Under the pieces are notes generated by a model. The model saw only the letters and a program-made list of their open reading frames with translations. It was not told where the DNA came from and searched no databases. Below are positions 8,866 through 16,662 of a DNA stretch of 48,120 nt, piece after piece. The position numbers and the translations under genes were made by a program. This stretch comes from DASZZY01 sp036260395 (lineage in GTDB: Bacteria; Actinomycetota; UBA4738; CALAEC01), in contig DASZZY010000066.1 in NCBI GenBank assembly GCA_036260395.1, forward strand, positions 1 through 48,120, given 5' to 3'. Positions within the stretch are counted from its first letter, which is position 1, and each line of letters opens with the position of its first letter.

Positions 8866-9396
8866 TCAGTCCTTCGGGGGCAGGGGCGGCGCCACCACCG
8901 TCTGGGCATGCCGGCTCATGATCTGGACGAGCGTGTCCCGATCGGGCACGGGCTCGTCGGGAGGCGGCGGGCCGAAGGAGCGAGCCGGCGTTGCGACCTC
9001 GCGGAAGAAATTCTCTACCCCGGCCGGGCCGAAGAGGAGGAGCAACCGGGCTTCCTCGGAGTCGACGTGGAATCCGTGGCTGACGCCGCGCGGGCTGTAG
9101 GCGAGCGATCCGGCGACGCCTTCGGCCACCTCGTCGCCGTGTTGAACGCGGACCTCGCCCGACAGCACGAGGAAGAACTCGTCCTCCGCCTCGTGGAGGT
9201 GGATCGGCGAAGCGAATCCCTTAGGGAGCCGCAGCTCGAAGGCCGCGAATCGGCCGTCGGTCTGGTCGGCCGTTGCCTTCAGCAGGCCGAGGCCGCCGTT
9301 GAACCACAGCGCCTCGCCGTCGTCGGGCCCCAACGCGTAGCCAGAGGTCGTCGGAGGAAGCGACATCCTCGTTCCGTCCCGCGTCCCATCCGTCAT
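8866..9396 (-). CDS. cupin-domain protein
   Basis: 176-residue single-domain cupin. Motif 1 reads PIHLHEAEDEFFLVLSGEV, giving the usual His, His and Glu metal ligands. Motif 2 reads YSPRGVSHGFHV, giving the fourth ligand (His), so a metal-binding beta-barrel is likely. The overall pattern (FELRLPKGFASPIHLHEAEDEFF) matches the quercetinase-like/DUF cupins often found beside redox genes in Actinomycetota. The substrate cannot be told. The start at 9396 follows a GGGGGCTGGG stretch; longer in-frame starts up to 9579 would run into unrelated remnant sequence. It stands alone among decayed genes but has no visible lesion itself. Confidence 0.85.
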   Translation of the reverse strand: MTDGTRDGTRMSLPPTTSGYALGPDDGEALWFNGGLGLLKATADQTDGRFAAFELRLPKGFASPIHLHEAEDEFFLVLSGEVRVQHGDEVAEGVAGSLAYSPRGVSHGFHVDSEEARLLLLFGPAGVENFFREVATPARSFGPPPPDEPVPDRDTLVQIMSRHAQTVVAPPLPPKD

Positions 9397-9463
9397 CCCA
9401 GCCCCCTTTTCAGCCGCGCGAGCGGCGCCGCGATGGCCGACGATAGGTTCCCCACTCACCGGG

Positions 9464-9592
9464 GTCAAGGGCGACGCTGGGATGCTCGCGACGTTCGACG
9501 GGCCGGGACGCGCCGCGCGCTGCGCCGCCCGTGCTGTCGCCGCGGTTCGCGGGCTCGAGCTCCGGACCGGTCTCCACACCGGTGAGCTCGAG
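9464..9592 (+). pseudogene. class III nucleotidyl cyclase fragment
   Basis: About 43 codons encode KGDAGMLATFDGPGRAARC and then RTGLHTGELE. This is the GDG-LATFDGPxRA to GLHTGE part of a class III adenylate/guanylate cyclase domain. Nothing of the domain before or after it is recognisable, and no ribosome site or start fits. It passes directly into a DUF1801-like tail, so it is a deletion remnant. Confidence 0.65.
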
Positions 9593-9753
9593 GCTCACGG
9601 CGAAGAGCTGAAGGCCATGTCTCCGGGAAGGGAACCCTCCGCTTCACCGAGGACGAGCCGATCCCCGCGGCGCTCGTGACGGAGATCGTGAAGGCCCGGA
9701 TCGCGGAAGTCGAAACGGGCCGGAGCACCTACCGGGGACGCGGTCGCCCCTGA
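9590..9753 (+). pseudogene. DUF1801-like C-terminal fragment
   Basis: HGEELKAMSPG continues, after a shift of frame near 9624, as GKGTLRFTEDEPIPAALVTE and IVKARIAEVETGRS up to a TGA at 9751. This is the typical C-terminal end of DUF1801 proteins (KGTLRFxxDEPIPxxLVxxIVKAR). The N-terminal part is absent. 9754-9843 holds no recognisable gene. Confidence 0.6.
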
Positions 9754-9843
9754 TGGCCTCACCGTCGCGCGACCCCGGGACCATGTCTTTACCGGATACC
9801 CCGAGCGGCGTCGCGGACGACCGCGCAGGGCGAGCTCCATCGA

Positions 9844-10239
9844 CTAATCGGAAGTGCCGCCCCGAGGCAGGCGAGCGGAGATCGCGAGGCCGAGGATCAA
9901 CACGGCCAGGATGGCAACGTGGTACGCGATGTCGAGGGCTGTCTGGGGACCGACGCCGACGGCGATGGTGAACAGCCCGACGCTCACGCCGAGGATCGCG
10001 AAGGCCTGAGCGACCATGGAGCCCCGGTGGGCCCAGGACGGGCTCCAGGTCACGATCAAGCCTGCGGCGAGGACAACGGCGACCACGGCCTCGGCGGTTC
10101 CGGCCCGCCGGTGGACGTACCCGTCGATGAGCAGGCCGAAGTGGATCAGCGCCGCCGTGACGAACGTCAGCGACTCGAAGAGCAGGAGGATCCGAACCAC
10201 TTGGATCCTTCGGGTTCCGGAGGACGCACGCGGTTCCAA
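9844..10239 (-). CDS. small four-helix membrane protein
   Basis: 131-residue integral membrane protein with four predicted helices: ILLLFESLTFVTAALIHFG, TAEAVVAVVLAAGLIVTW, AQAFAILGVSVGLFTIAVG and IAYHVAILAVLILGLAISA. A conserved-looking His follows helix 1, and a GVGPQT loop and another His sit near helix 4. The start is TTG at 10239, supported by AAGGAGG 7 nt upstream. No family is recognised with certainty; it resembles small DoxX-like or hypothetical actinobacterial membrane proteins. Divergent from the DUF1697 gene. Confidence 0.75.
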   Translation of the reverse strand: MEPRASSGTRRIQVVRILLLFESLTFVTAALIHFGLLIDGYVHRRAGTAEAVVAVVLAAGLIVTWSPSWAHRGSMVAQAFAILGVSVGLFTIAVGVGPQTALDIAYHVAILAVLILGLAISARLPRGGTSD

Positions 10240-10355
10240 AGCTTCCCCTCCTTCAGATCCACCTCATGGCGACCGGCCGGTGATGGTCGTGCCCATGCCG
10301 GGGGCTCTCGTCCCCATCGCGGTCCCGCAGCGGTGGTCGCTGCTATACATACCCC

Positions 10356-10925
10356 GTGACGATGTGCGTCGCCCTGCTCCGCGGGATCAACGTCGGCGGC
10401 AGGAACCTCATCAGGATGCCCGCCCTGAAGGCCTGCTTCGAGGCGGGCGGCTTCCAGGACGTGGCCACCTACATCCAGAGCGGGAACGTGTTGTTCCGAG
10501 CCGCGGGGTCCGGTTCCGCCACGCTGGCCCGCCGGATCGAGGAGATGCTCGGTGCCGCCTTCGACTACCGGGCGACCGTCGTGGTGCGCAGCCAGGCACA
10601 GATGCGGGCCGTGGTCGAGGGCGCGCCCGACGGCTTCGGAGCCGATCCCGCTACGTACCGGTACGACGTCATCTTCCTCAAGGATCCGCTCACGGCGAAG
10701 GCCGCCCTGAAGACGGTGCCCCGACGAGAGGAGGTGGATGACGTGGCGGCGGGGCGCGGCGTCCTGTACTTCTCGAGGCTCATCAGCAGGGCCGCCCAGA
10801 GCCACCTCAGCAGGGTGGTGTCCATGCCCATCTACCAGAGCATGACGATCCGCAACTGGAACACGACGACGACGCTGCTCCGGATGCTGGACGAGGCGTC
10901 CGCGCGCACCGTGCCTGCCGGATGA
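10356..10925 (+). CDS. DUF1697 family protein
   Basis: 189 residues; a full-length DUF1697 protein. It has the family hallmark start CVALLRGINVGGRNLIRMPAL, followed by YIQSGNVLFRA and the C-terminal MTIRNWNTTTTLLRML. The family is widespread, and its biochemical function is unknown to me. The GTG at 10356 lies 6 nt after TATACA (10344-10349) with no ribosome site, which fits a leaderless transcript; the ATG at 10362 is an alternative. It stands as a single gene between the divergent membrane protein and a VOC protein. Confidence 0.88.
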   Translation: MTMCVALLRGINVGGRNLIRMPALKACFEAGGFQDVATYIQSGNVLFRAAGSGSATLARRIEEMLGAAFDYRATVVVRSQAQMRAVVEGAPDGFGADPATYRYDVIFLKDPLTAKAALKTVPRREEVDDVAAGRGVLYFSRLISRAAQSHLSRVVSMPIYQSMTIRNWNTTTTLLRMLDEASARTVPAG

Positions 10926-11080
10926 GGTCGCCACGATCGTGCGACCGACCGATGAGTTTCCGTGGGCGAGATCGTCCGTACGGGTAACGGGACCGGCCGT
11001 GCAGCCTCATGCCATGGCCTCGGCGACCTCGCTGGGACGTTCGCCAAGAAGAGGACGACGTAGCGCGCGGAGGAGGAGCG

Positions 11081-11524
11081 ATGGAACCTCGCATACATGC
11101 GCTCACCCTGGCGGTCGACGACCTCGATCGGGCCCTGGCCTTCTACCGGGACGGCCTCGGGCTGGAGTCGCAGGGCGTCGTCGGCACGGAGTTCCCGGGC
11201 GACGATGACACGCCCGCGGGTGCCGTGGCGATGTTTCACCTGAAGGGTGGGCTGATCCTGGCGCTCTACCCGCGCGCGGAGCTGGCGAAGGACGCGAACA
11301 TCCCGCCCGGAGCCCAGAAGACGGGCGAGTTCAGCATCGGCCATGCCGTTGCCACCAGGGACGACGTGGACGCCGTGCTGAGGCAGGCCCAGGTGGCCGG
11401 GGCCACGCTCACCGACGATCCTCACGACCGTCCGTGGGGCATCTACTCGGGGTACTTCCGTGATCCCGATGGCCATCTGTGGGAGATCATGTGGAACCCC
11501 CAACTCGATCCCGAGAGCGCCTAG
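11081..11524 (+). CDS. VOC family (glyoxalase-like) protein
   Basis: 147-residue vicinal-oxygen-chelate protein with the paired beta-alpha-beta-beta-beta modules: HALTLAVDDLDRALAFYRDGLGL at the start and GYFRDPDGHLWEIMWNP at the end. The metal-binding ends (His near the N-terminus, Glu in LWEIMW) are present, but the substrate is not predictable. A strong GGAGGAG site precedes the ATG. VOC proteins are often found beside DGPF/ECF42 sigma pairs, as here (11671-13391), and may belong to the same response. Confidence 0.88.
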   Translation: MEPRIHALTLAVDDLDRALAFYRDGLGLESQGVVGTEFPGDDDTPAGAVAMFHLKGGLILALYPRAELAKDANIPPGAQKTGEFSIGHAVATRDDVDAVLRQAQVAGATLTDDPHDRPWGIYSGYFRDPDGHLWEIMWNPQLDPESA

Positions 11525-11570
11525 CGATGGGGGCACCCCCGACCATCTCGGCCAGGAACACCCGCCGCCG

Positions 11571-11597
11571 TGTCGATTTCCGGGCCGCTCGTCCGAC
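11571..11597 (+). promoter_or_regulatory. ECF42-type promoter upstream of DGPF/sigma operon
   Basis: TGTCGA at 11571-11576, a 17-nt spacer, then CGAC at 11594-11597. This matches the -35 TGTCGA and CGA/TC-type -10 described for ECF42 sigma factors. It lies about 70 bp upstream of the DGPF gene, so the sigma factor encoded in the operon probably drives its own transcription. Confidence 0.6.
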
Positions 11598-11670
11598 GTT
11601 TTTGTAGGGTCGGGGTTTTGACCCGGTCGAGAGCAGGCCGGGGCCCCGGCCGAGCGGAAGGAGGGACCAC

Positions 11671-12117
11671 ATGCGCGTCATGATGTTCGTCAAGGGAGAT
11701 CCCAAGCCCGGCCAGCTCCCCAGCGAGAAACTGGTGGAGGAGATGGGCAGGTTCAACGAGGAGCTGGCCAAGGCCGGCGTCCTCGTCGACGGGAACGGCC
11801 TCCGCCCCAGCGCCGAGGGGGCCCGCGTCGTCTACTCGGGTGGCAAGCGGACCGTCGTCGACGGCCCGTTCGCCGAGTCGAAGGAGATCGTGGCCGGCTA
11901 CTGGATGCTCCAGGTGAAGTCGCTGGAGGAGGCCATCGAGTGGGCCAAGCGCGTGCCCTTCGAGGCCGGCGAGGAGTACGGGGAGGAGGCCGTGATCGAG
12001 ATCCGTCCCATCTTCGAGCTCGACGAGTTCGCGCAGGCGTACGAGGACAGCCCCACCGTCCGGCGGGTGGTCGAGATGGAGAAGGGCCTCCAGAAGGACC
12101 TGCAGCAGAAGAAGTAG
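11671..12117 (+). CDS. YCII-related/DGPF-domain protein
   Basis: 148-residue DGPF/YCII-family protein: an N-terminal MRVMMFVKGD strand, then TVVDGPFAESKEIVAGYWML, the family signature. Dimeric alpha+beta barrel fold expected. DGPF proteins accompany ECF42 sigma factors so consistently that a functional link is accepted, although their reaction is unclear. The ATG follows AAGGAGGG. The stop codon shares one base with the GTG of the sigma gene (TAGTG), which suggests translational coupling. An ECF42-like promoter precedes it. Confidence 0.92.
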   Translation: MRVMMFVKGDPKPGQLPSEKLVEEMGRFNEELAKAGVLVDGNGLRPSAEGARVVYSGGKRTVVDGPFAESKEIVAGYWMLQVKSLEEAIEWAKRVPFEAGEEYGEEAVIEIRPIFELDEFAQAYEDSPTVRRVVEMEKGLQKDLQQKK

Positions 12118-13391
12118 TGGCCTTGGCTTCCGCGACCCACCGCGCCATCGAGGCGGTCTGGAGGATCGAGTCCGCCAGGCTCATCGCCGCGCTGGCCCGG
12201 ATGGTGCGCGATGTGAGCCTCGCGGAAGACCTGGCCCAGGAGGCCCTCGTGGCGGCCCTCCAGCGATGGCCCGAGTCAGGCGTCCCGGATAACCCGGGCG
12301 CCTGGCTCATGGCCGTCGCCAAGCGGCGGGCCGTCGACCACTTCCGCCACGCCGCGATGGCCGAGCGGAAGCACGAGGAGCTGGCGCAGGCCATGGAGGC
12401 CGACCGTGCCAGGAAGCCCGGCCTGGAGGCCCGGATCGAGGAGGACGTGGGCGACGACCTGCTGCGGCTGATGTTCATCGCATGCCACCCGGTCCTATCG
12501 CGCGAGGCCCGCGCGGCGCTCACGCTTCGGCTCCTCGCCGGCCTGACGATCGAGGAGATCGCCCGGGCCTTCCTGGTGCCGGAGCCCACCGTGGCGCAGC
12601 GGATCGTCCGGGCCAAGCGCACCCTCGCCGAGGCGCGGGTCCCCTTCGAGATCCCTCCGGAGGACGAGCGCAAGGCCCGGCTCTCCTCCGTCCTCGAGGT
12701 GATCTATCTGATCTTCAACGAGGGGTACTCGGCGACGGCCGGGACGGACTGGATCCGCCCCGAGCTGTGCGAGGAGGCGCTCCGGCTGGGACGGATCCTC
12801 GCAGGCCTGGTGCCGGATGAGCCGGAGGTCCACGGCCTGGTGGCGCTGATGGAGATCCAGGCATCCCGGCTGCGGGCCCGGGTCGGGCCGGCTGGAGAGC
12901 CGATCCTCCTCCTGGACCAGGACCGGTCGCGCTGGGACCGCCTCCTGATCGGGCGGGGGCTGGCGGCGCTCGAACGCGCCGAGGAGCTGGGGGCCGGGCT
13001 CGGGCCGTACGCCCTCCAGGCCGCGATCGCGGCCTGTCACGCGCGCGCTCGGACGGCCGGCGACACCGACTGGGAGCGGATCGTGGCCCTGTACGACGCG
13101 CTGGTGGAGATCGTGCCGTCGCCGGTCGTCGAGCTGAACCGGACGGTGGCGGTCGGCGCCGCGTTCGGGCCGGCGGCAGCGCTGGAGCTCGTCGACGAGC
13201 TGGCCGCGGACCGGGCGCTGGCGGGGTATCACCTGCTGCCCAGCGTGCGTGCGGACCTCCTCGTCAAGCTGGGACGCCCGGAGGAGGCCGCCGCGGAGTT
13301 CGAGCGCGCCGCATCGCTGACGCGCAACGAGCGGGAGCGCGAGCTGCTCCTCTCCCGCGCCGGAGCCCGGTCGGACCGAGCACCGGAGTGA
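12117..13391 (+). CDS. ECF42-group RNA polymerase sigma factor with C-terminal extension
   Basis: 424-residue sigma factor. Sigma-2 region at about residues 8-85 (SLAEDLAQEALVAALQRWP, NPGAWLMAVAKRRAVDHFR), sigma-4 with helix-turn-helix at about 115-175 (LTIEEIARAFLVPEPTVAQR), then a long C-terminal extension (DUF6596-type, LIFNEGYSATAGTDW) ending in TPR-like helices. This length and layout define ECF42, a group without a classical anti-sigma factor, in which the C-terminal extension is thought to control activity. The GTG start overlaps the DGPF stop. The predicted promoter at 11571-11597 suggests autoregulation. The inducing signal is unknown. Confidence 0.93.
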   Translation: MALASATHRAIEAVWRIESARLIAALARMVRDVSLAEDLAQEALVAALQRWPESGVPDNPGAWLMAVAKRRAVDHFRHAAMAERKHEELAQAMEADRARKPGLEARIEEDVGDDLLRLMFIACHPVLSREARAALTLRLLAGLTIEEIARAFLVPEPTVAQRIVRAKRTLAEARVPFEIPPEDERKARLSSVLEVIYLIFNEGYSATAGTDWIRPELCEEALRLGRILAGLVPDEPEVHGLVALMEIQASRLRARVGPAGEPILLLDQDRSRWDRLLIGRGLAALERAEELGAGLGPYALQAAIAACHARARTAGDTDWERIVALYDALVEIVPSPVVELNRTVAVGAAFGPAAALELVDELAADRALAGYHLLPSVRADLLVKLGRPEEAAAEFERAASLTRNERERELLLSRAGARSDRAPE

Positions 13392-13456
13392 GGCCCACGG
13401 CGCCGCACTCGGCGTGACGCGGGAGAGGTGCGCGGTGCGCCGGGGCGGAGGCTCAC

Positions 13457-13651
13457 ATGGTGAGTCCCGGCCTCGCCGCCCGGGCGATCGCGGAGGGATT
13501 GGTCGACGAGTGGCACCTCTTCGTCGCGCCCATCGTCATCGGAGGCGGGACACGGTGGGTCCCCGACGCCGTCCGCCAGCGCCTCGCGCTGCTCGACGAA
13601 CGCCGTTTCGGCGACGGCATGGTCCATCTCCACTACCGGACCGAGACCTGA
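13457..13651 (+). pseudogene. truncated RibD/dihydrofolate-reductase-family C-terminus
   Basis: 64 codons encode PGLAARAIAEGLVDEWHLFV, APIVIGGGTRWVPDAV and a tail FGDGMVHLHYRT, the last third of a RibD C-terminal-domain (DHFR-like) protein. The roughly 120 N-terminal residues carrying the nucleotide-binding part are absent, and upstream sequence shows nothing like them in any frame. Such proteins commonly neighbour ECF42/DGPF pairs, so this is probably a deletion remnant of that cluster. 13652-13712 holds no gene. Confidence 0.7.
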
Positions 13652-13712
13652 GAATGGCCTCCTCGGCCCACGCCGCTGTTCGGGCATCCACGCCGCGTCC
13701 AGTCCGGACCTG

Positions 13713-14090
13713 TCAGCGTCGGCCGCGGCGGTCGGCCTCGGTGGCGCCCGTGAACACCGCGCGCCAGCCGCCGCCGTAGCGGTTCTTCCGCTCGCCGCCG
13801 GGGATGGACAGCGCGATCAGCGCGGCGCCCGAGGCGACCGCGCTCACGGCCCCGGCCGCCGGGTAGCCGAGGAGGAGCGCGGAGGCCACGAGCCATGCGC
13901 CCGAGACGAGGTTGACGAGCCGAATCCCGCGGACCACCTCGAAGATCGCGATGAGCGCGATGGAGGCGGCCACCGGCCCGACGATCCGGTCGTTGTCCGC
14001 GGGCGCGCCCCCGTAGCCCAGGACGGCCGGGGCGAACATCAGCCAGACGCCGACGACGACGGCGACCGCTTGGGCGACGGCGCCGATCAT
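13713..14090 (-). CDS. SPW-repeat membrane protein
   Basis: 125 residues with four membrane helices. VVVGVWLMFAPAVLGYGG and VNLVSGAWLVASALLLGYP are two SPW-type repeats, here with W retained and the Ser and Pro partly changed. No enzymatic role is known for the family. The ATG at 14090 overlaps the stop of the VKOR-like gene (ATGA), so the two are translated together. The tail (GGERKNRYGGGWRAVFTG) is cytoplasmic and basic. Confidence 0.8.
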   Translation of the reverse strand: MIGAVAQAVAVVVGVWLMFAPAVLGYGGAPADNDRIVGPVAASIALIAIFEVVRGIRLVNLVSGAWLVASALLLGYPAAGAVSAVASGAALIALSIPGGERKNRYGGGWRAVFTGATEADRRGRR

Positions 14091-14659
14091 GCCGGGACCG
14101 CCTCCTCGGTTCCCCGCCAGAACGCGGACCAGACGGAGCCCCCCCGGTCGCGCACTCGCCGGAGGGCCTGGAGGCTGGCCAGGACCTCGTCGAACGCCGG
14201 CCCGATCATGAGGACGGAGATGACCGCGGTGACCAGGCAGAGCGTGCAGAACGACGAGAAGAGCACCGGCTGGAAGATGACGAGCAGGACGCTCACCGCC
14301 CCGAGCGGACCCACAGCGATGCCGAAGAGGACGACCAGCCACGGTCGTCGCTTCCAGCGCTCCGTCCCACCGATCGCTCCGGTGACGGCGTCGGCGACGT
14401 AGCCGAGGGCGCCCAGCGCGGCGTCCGGGATCGGGAGCAGGTGGGAGATCCTCGACGTGAGGATCCGCCGGCTGCCGCGGCCGAAGAACGGCTCCCACAC
14501 GGTGGAGAGGACGTCGAACTGGAAGAGCGCCAGGTACCCGGCGATGACGAACCCGGCCGTCGCCAGCCCGATGATCGGCAGGCGCTGCCCCCACGAGGAG
14601 GGGTTGGTCGTCCATCCGTCGGGAGCCCCGGGCGGCGGAGCCCCCGACGTCAACGCCAC
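14087..14659 (-). CDS. vitamin K epoxide reductase (VKOR)-like membrane protein
   Basis: 190 residues with four to five helices. The VKOR active-site motif is present as CTLC in the last helix pair (FSSFCTLCLVTAV). The loop that normally carries the second cysteine pair reads GRGSRRILTSRISHLLPIPD, with no cysteine, and is followed by the conserved AALGALGYV. These are the only two cysteines in the protein. It therefore cannot relay electrons through its own loop in the usual VKOR way and would need a partner thiol or another role. The start is GTG at 14659; the ribosome site is weak. It is coupled to the SPW protein by a 4-bp overlap. Confidence 0.78.
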   Translation of the reverse strand: MALTSGAPPPGAPDGWTTNPSSWGQRLPIIGLATAGFVIAGYLALFQFDVLSTVWEPFFGRGSRRILTSRISHLLPIPDAALGALGYVADAVTGAIGGTERWKRRPWLVVLFGIAVGPLGAVSVLLVIFQPVLFSSFCTLCLVTAVISVLMIGPAFDEVLASLQALRRVRDRGGSVWSAFWRGTEEAVPA

Positions 14660-14877
14660 GCCTCGGAGATGTGGGCCTGGAGATCCATCGGTGATCGCGA
14701 CATCCGCGCCTCGTCGCGAGGCGCTCGGGGAGCGACGGCCTGGTGGCCGGACGCCTTCGTTGCGCTTGGTACCCGGGCGCCGTGAGGGCGAAACAGCGCG
14801 GCGGGGCCGACGTCGTCCGGCGAAGCGACGGGCGCCGGGTTGCCCTCCCGTTCGGCTTGCCGGACGCTGTCGGCGCG

Positions 14878-15345
14878 GTGAGGGGACGCGAGCGGGTCGA
14901 CGGGGGCGAGGGGCGGCCCGGGGCGAGCCCTCCGGCGGCGGGCCGGCGGGCGCTCCAGACGACCGTCGGGCTCCTCGGGCTGGTCGCCGTGGTCTTCGGG
15001 ACCCAGACCGTGCTGTTGGGCGCGCGATCCGTGCTGGGGGCGGGCGCGGTCTCCGCCAACCTCGACAACGAGCTCCGCTTCTATGCGGCCTGGTACGTGG
15101 GCGCGGGCCTGCTCCTCCTCCGCTCCGTCCCCAGGGTCGAGGCCGCCACCACCTGGATCCGCGGGGTGGCCGCCGTCCTGCTCCTCGCCGCGTCCGGGAG
15201 GCTGCTGTCGCTCCTGACGGTGGGCCGGCCGCATCCCGGCCAGATCGCCCTCATGCTCGTCGAGTTCGCGATCCCGCTCATCCTGGTCCCGTGGCAGACG
15301 GTCGTGGCCCGGCGCTGGAGGGCGGGCCGTCCGTCGACGCGGTGA
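14878..15345 (+). CDS. DUF4345-like membrane protein
   Basis: 155 residues from this GTG. Four helices: LQTTVGLLGLVAVVFGTQTVLLG, then FYAAWYVGAGLLLLRS, IRGVAAVLLLAASGRLLSLL and IALMLVEFAIPLILVPWQ. The motif DNELRFYAAWYVGAGLLLL followed by GRLLS and GxPHP is typical of DUF4345, which has no known function. The start is uncertain: GTG codons at 14782 and 14743 are in frame and none has a clear ribosome site, so the N-terminus may be up to 45 residues longer. Convergent with the antiporter gene. Confidence 0.75.
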   Translation: MRGRERVDGGEGRPGASPPAAGRRALQTTVGLLGLVAVVFGTQTVLLGARSVLGAGAVSANLDNELRFYAAWYVGAGLLLLRSVPRVEAATTWIRGVAAVLLLAASGRLLSLLTVGRPHPGQIALMLVEFAIPLILVPWQTVVARRWRAGRPSTR

Positions 15346-15381
15346 CGGCGGCGCCCCGGCGAGATCGCGATGTGGGGCCGG

Positions 15382-16548
15382 TCAGGGCGCGCCGCCGCTG
15401 TCGGCTCGCTCGAACGCCCGCGCGATCGGGACGTCCGTCGTCGAGTGGAGGACCATGGACAGCGCGACCGCGGCCGCCACGACGTGGAAGACCTGGCCGC
15501 CGAGCGGGATCCCGGCGCCGACGACGAGCAGCCCGTAGACGACCGAGGCGAACCCCTTGGGCCCGAACCAGGCCACGGTGAAGCGCTCCCGCCGATCGAG
15601 CCCGCTCCTCACCAGGGCGACCGCCAGGGCGGCGGGCCTGGCCACGACCAGGACGAGGAGCGCGAAGATCCAGCCCGGGATGCCGACCTCGACGAGGAAT
15701 CGCCCGGAGATGAGCGCGCCGAAGACCAGGAGCGCGGCGAGCTTCAGCAGTTCGGTGACGACATCGCCGATGTCGTGGAACGCGTCGCGGACGTCGGGGC
15801 CGACGGTGGCCAGGGCGACGCCGGCCGCGAACGCCGCGAGGAACTCGTTCGCGTGGGTCAGGGAGGCCACCGCGAACACCAGCACCCCGACGGCCAGGGC
15901 GCCGAGCGATTCGTATCGCGGGGACGGCCGGAAGAACGAGCTCCGCAGGAGCAGCACCGCGGCCGTGGAGACCGATGCCCCGACCACCACCCCGAGGCCG
16001 GCCTCGCCGAGCACCTCCCCGACCGCCGCCTCGCGCGCGCCGCCGAGCGACACGAGCACGACGACGATGGGCAGCGCCAGCCCGTCGTTCAGGCCGCTCT
16101 CCACGTTCAGCAGCGTCCGGACCCGCGAGGGGATCTCCTCTCGCCCGACGATGGCCGCCGCGAACAGGGGATCGGTTGGGGCCAGGACGGCACCGGTCAG
16201 GAACGCCTCGAGCCAGGGCAGCCCCGTCACGTAGCGGGCGAGCACCGCGATGGCCCCGAGCGTGAGGGGGAACCCGAGCAGGAGGGCCCGGCCGGGCAGC
16301 CGCCACGCCCCGGCCAGCTCCCGCACGCCGATCAGCATGCCGTCGGTGAACAGCACCGCGAACAGCGCGATCTCCGAGAGCCGGGCGACCTCGTCGGCGG
16401 TCGGGCGGAGCCCGGCCAGGCCGAAGGCGCCGCCGAGGAACCCCACGGCGAGGAACAGGACCGCGGTCGAAACGATGCTCCGTCTCGCTCGCTCGGAGAT
16501 GAGGACGGCGAGCAGCAGGGTGGCCGCGAACAGCAGGATGGCAGTCAT
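15382..16548 (-). CDS. CPA1-type sodium/proton antiporter
   Basis: 388-residue monovalent cation/proton antiporter with about 12 membrane helices. Motifs: APTDPLFAAA in helix 4, LNVESGLNDGLALP in helix 5 (the ND pair of electroneutral CPA1 exchangers) and FGPKGFASVVYG near the end. It probably exchanges Na+ or K+ for H+ across the plasma membrane in pH or salt homeostasis. The ATG at 16548 begins directly with the first helix (MTAILLFAATLLLAVLIS); a longer in-frame start would add an improbable basic tail. No C-terminal regulatory domain. Gene stands alone. Confidence 0.92.
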   Translation of the reverse strand: MTAILLFAATLLLAVLISERARRSIVSTAVLFLAVGFLGGAFGLAGLRPTADEVARLSEIALFAVLFTDGMLIGVRELAGAWRLPGRALLLGFPLTLGAIAVLARYVTGLPWLEAFLTGAVLAPTDPLFAAAIVGREEIPSRVRTLLNVESGLNDGLALPIVVVLVSLGGAREAAVGEVLGEAGLGVVVGASVSTAAVLLLRSSFFRPSPRYESLGALAVGVLVFAVASLTHANEFLAAFAAGVALATVGPDVRDAFHDIGDVVTELLKLAALLVFGALISGRFLVEVGIPGWIFALLVLVVARPAALAVALVRSGLDRRERFTVAWFGPKGFASVVYGLLVVGAGIPLGGQVFHVVAAAVALSMVLHSTTDVPIARAFERADSGGAP

Positions 16549-16650
16549 CGAGCGGCGACGGGGCCGTGGCCGCGTACATACCCCCGGCGAGCCGACGCCC
16601 AACGTCCGTGCTCGCCGTGGCCGGCGTCGTCTCCGGGGGGCGCGGCCCAC

Positions 16651-16656
16651 TACGCT
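16651..16656 (+). promoter_or_regulatory. -10 box of leaderless small-peptide gene
   Basis: TACGCT lies exactly 6 nt before the ATG at 16663. This is the spacing of leaderless actinobacterial promoters and matches the arrangement at 37488 and 21184 in this window. Confidence 0.5.
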
Positions 16657-16662
16657 GACGGG

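Noticed and set aside
7726..9585. Single 619-codon plus frame over the PD40 end, the decayed hydrolase and the cupin
   Set aside because: It mixes shadows and fragments; only the remnants described here have homology, and the cupin is on the opposite strand.
11617..11622. TTGACC as a sigma-70-type -35 before the DGPF gene
   Set aside because: No -10 hexamer follows at a suitable distance; the upstream ECF-type motif is a better fit.
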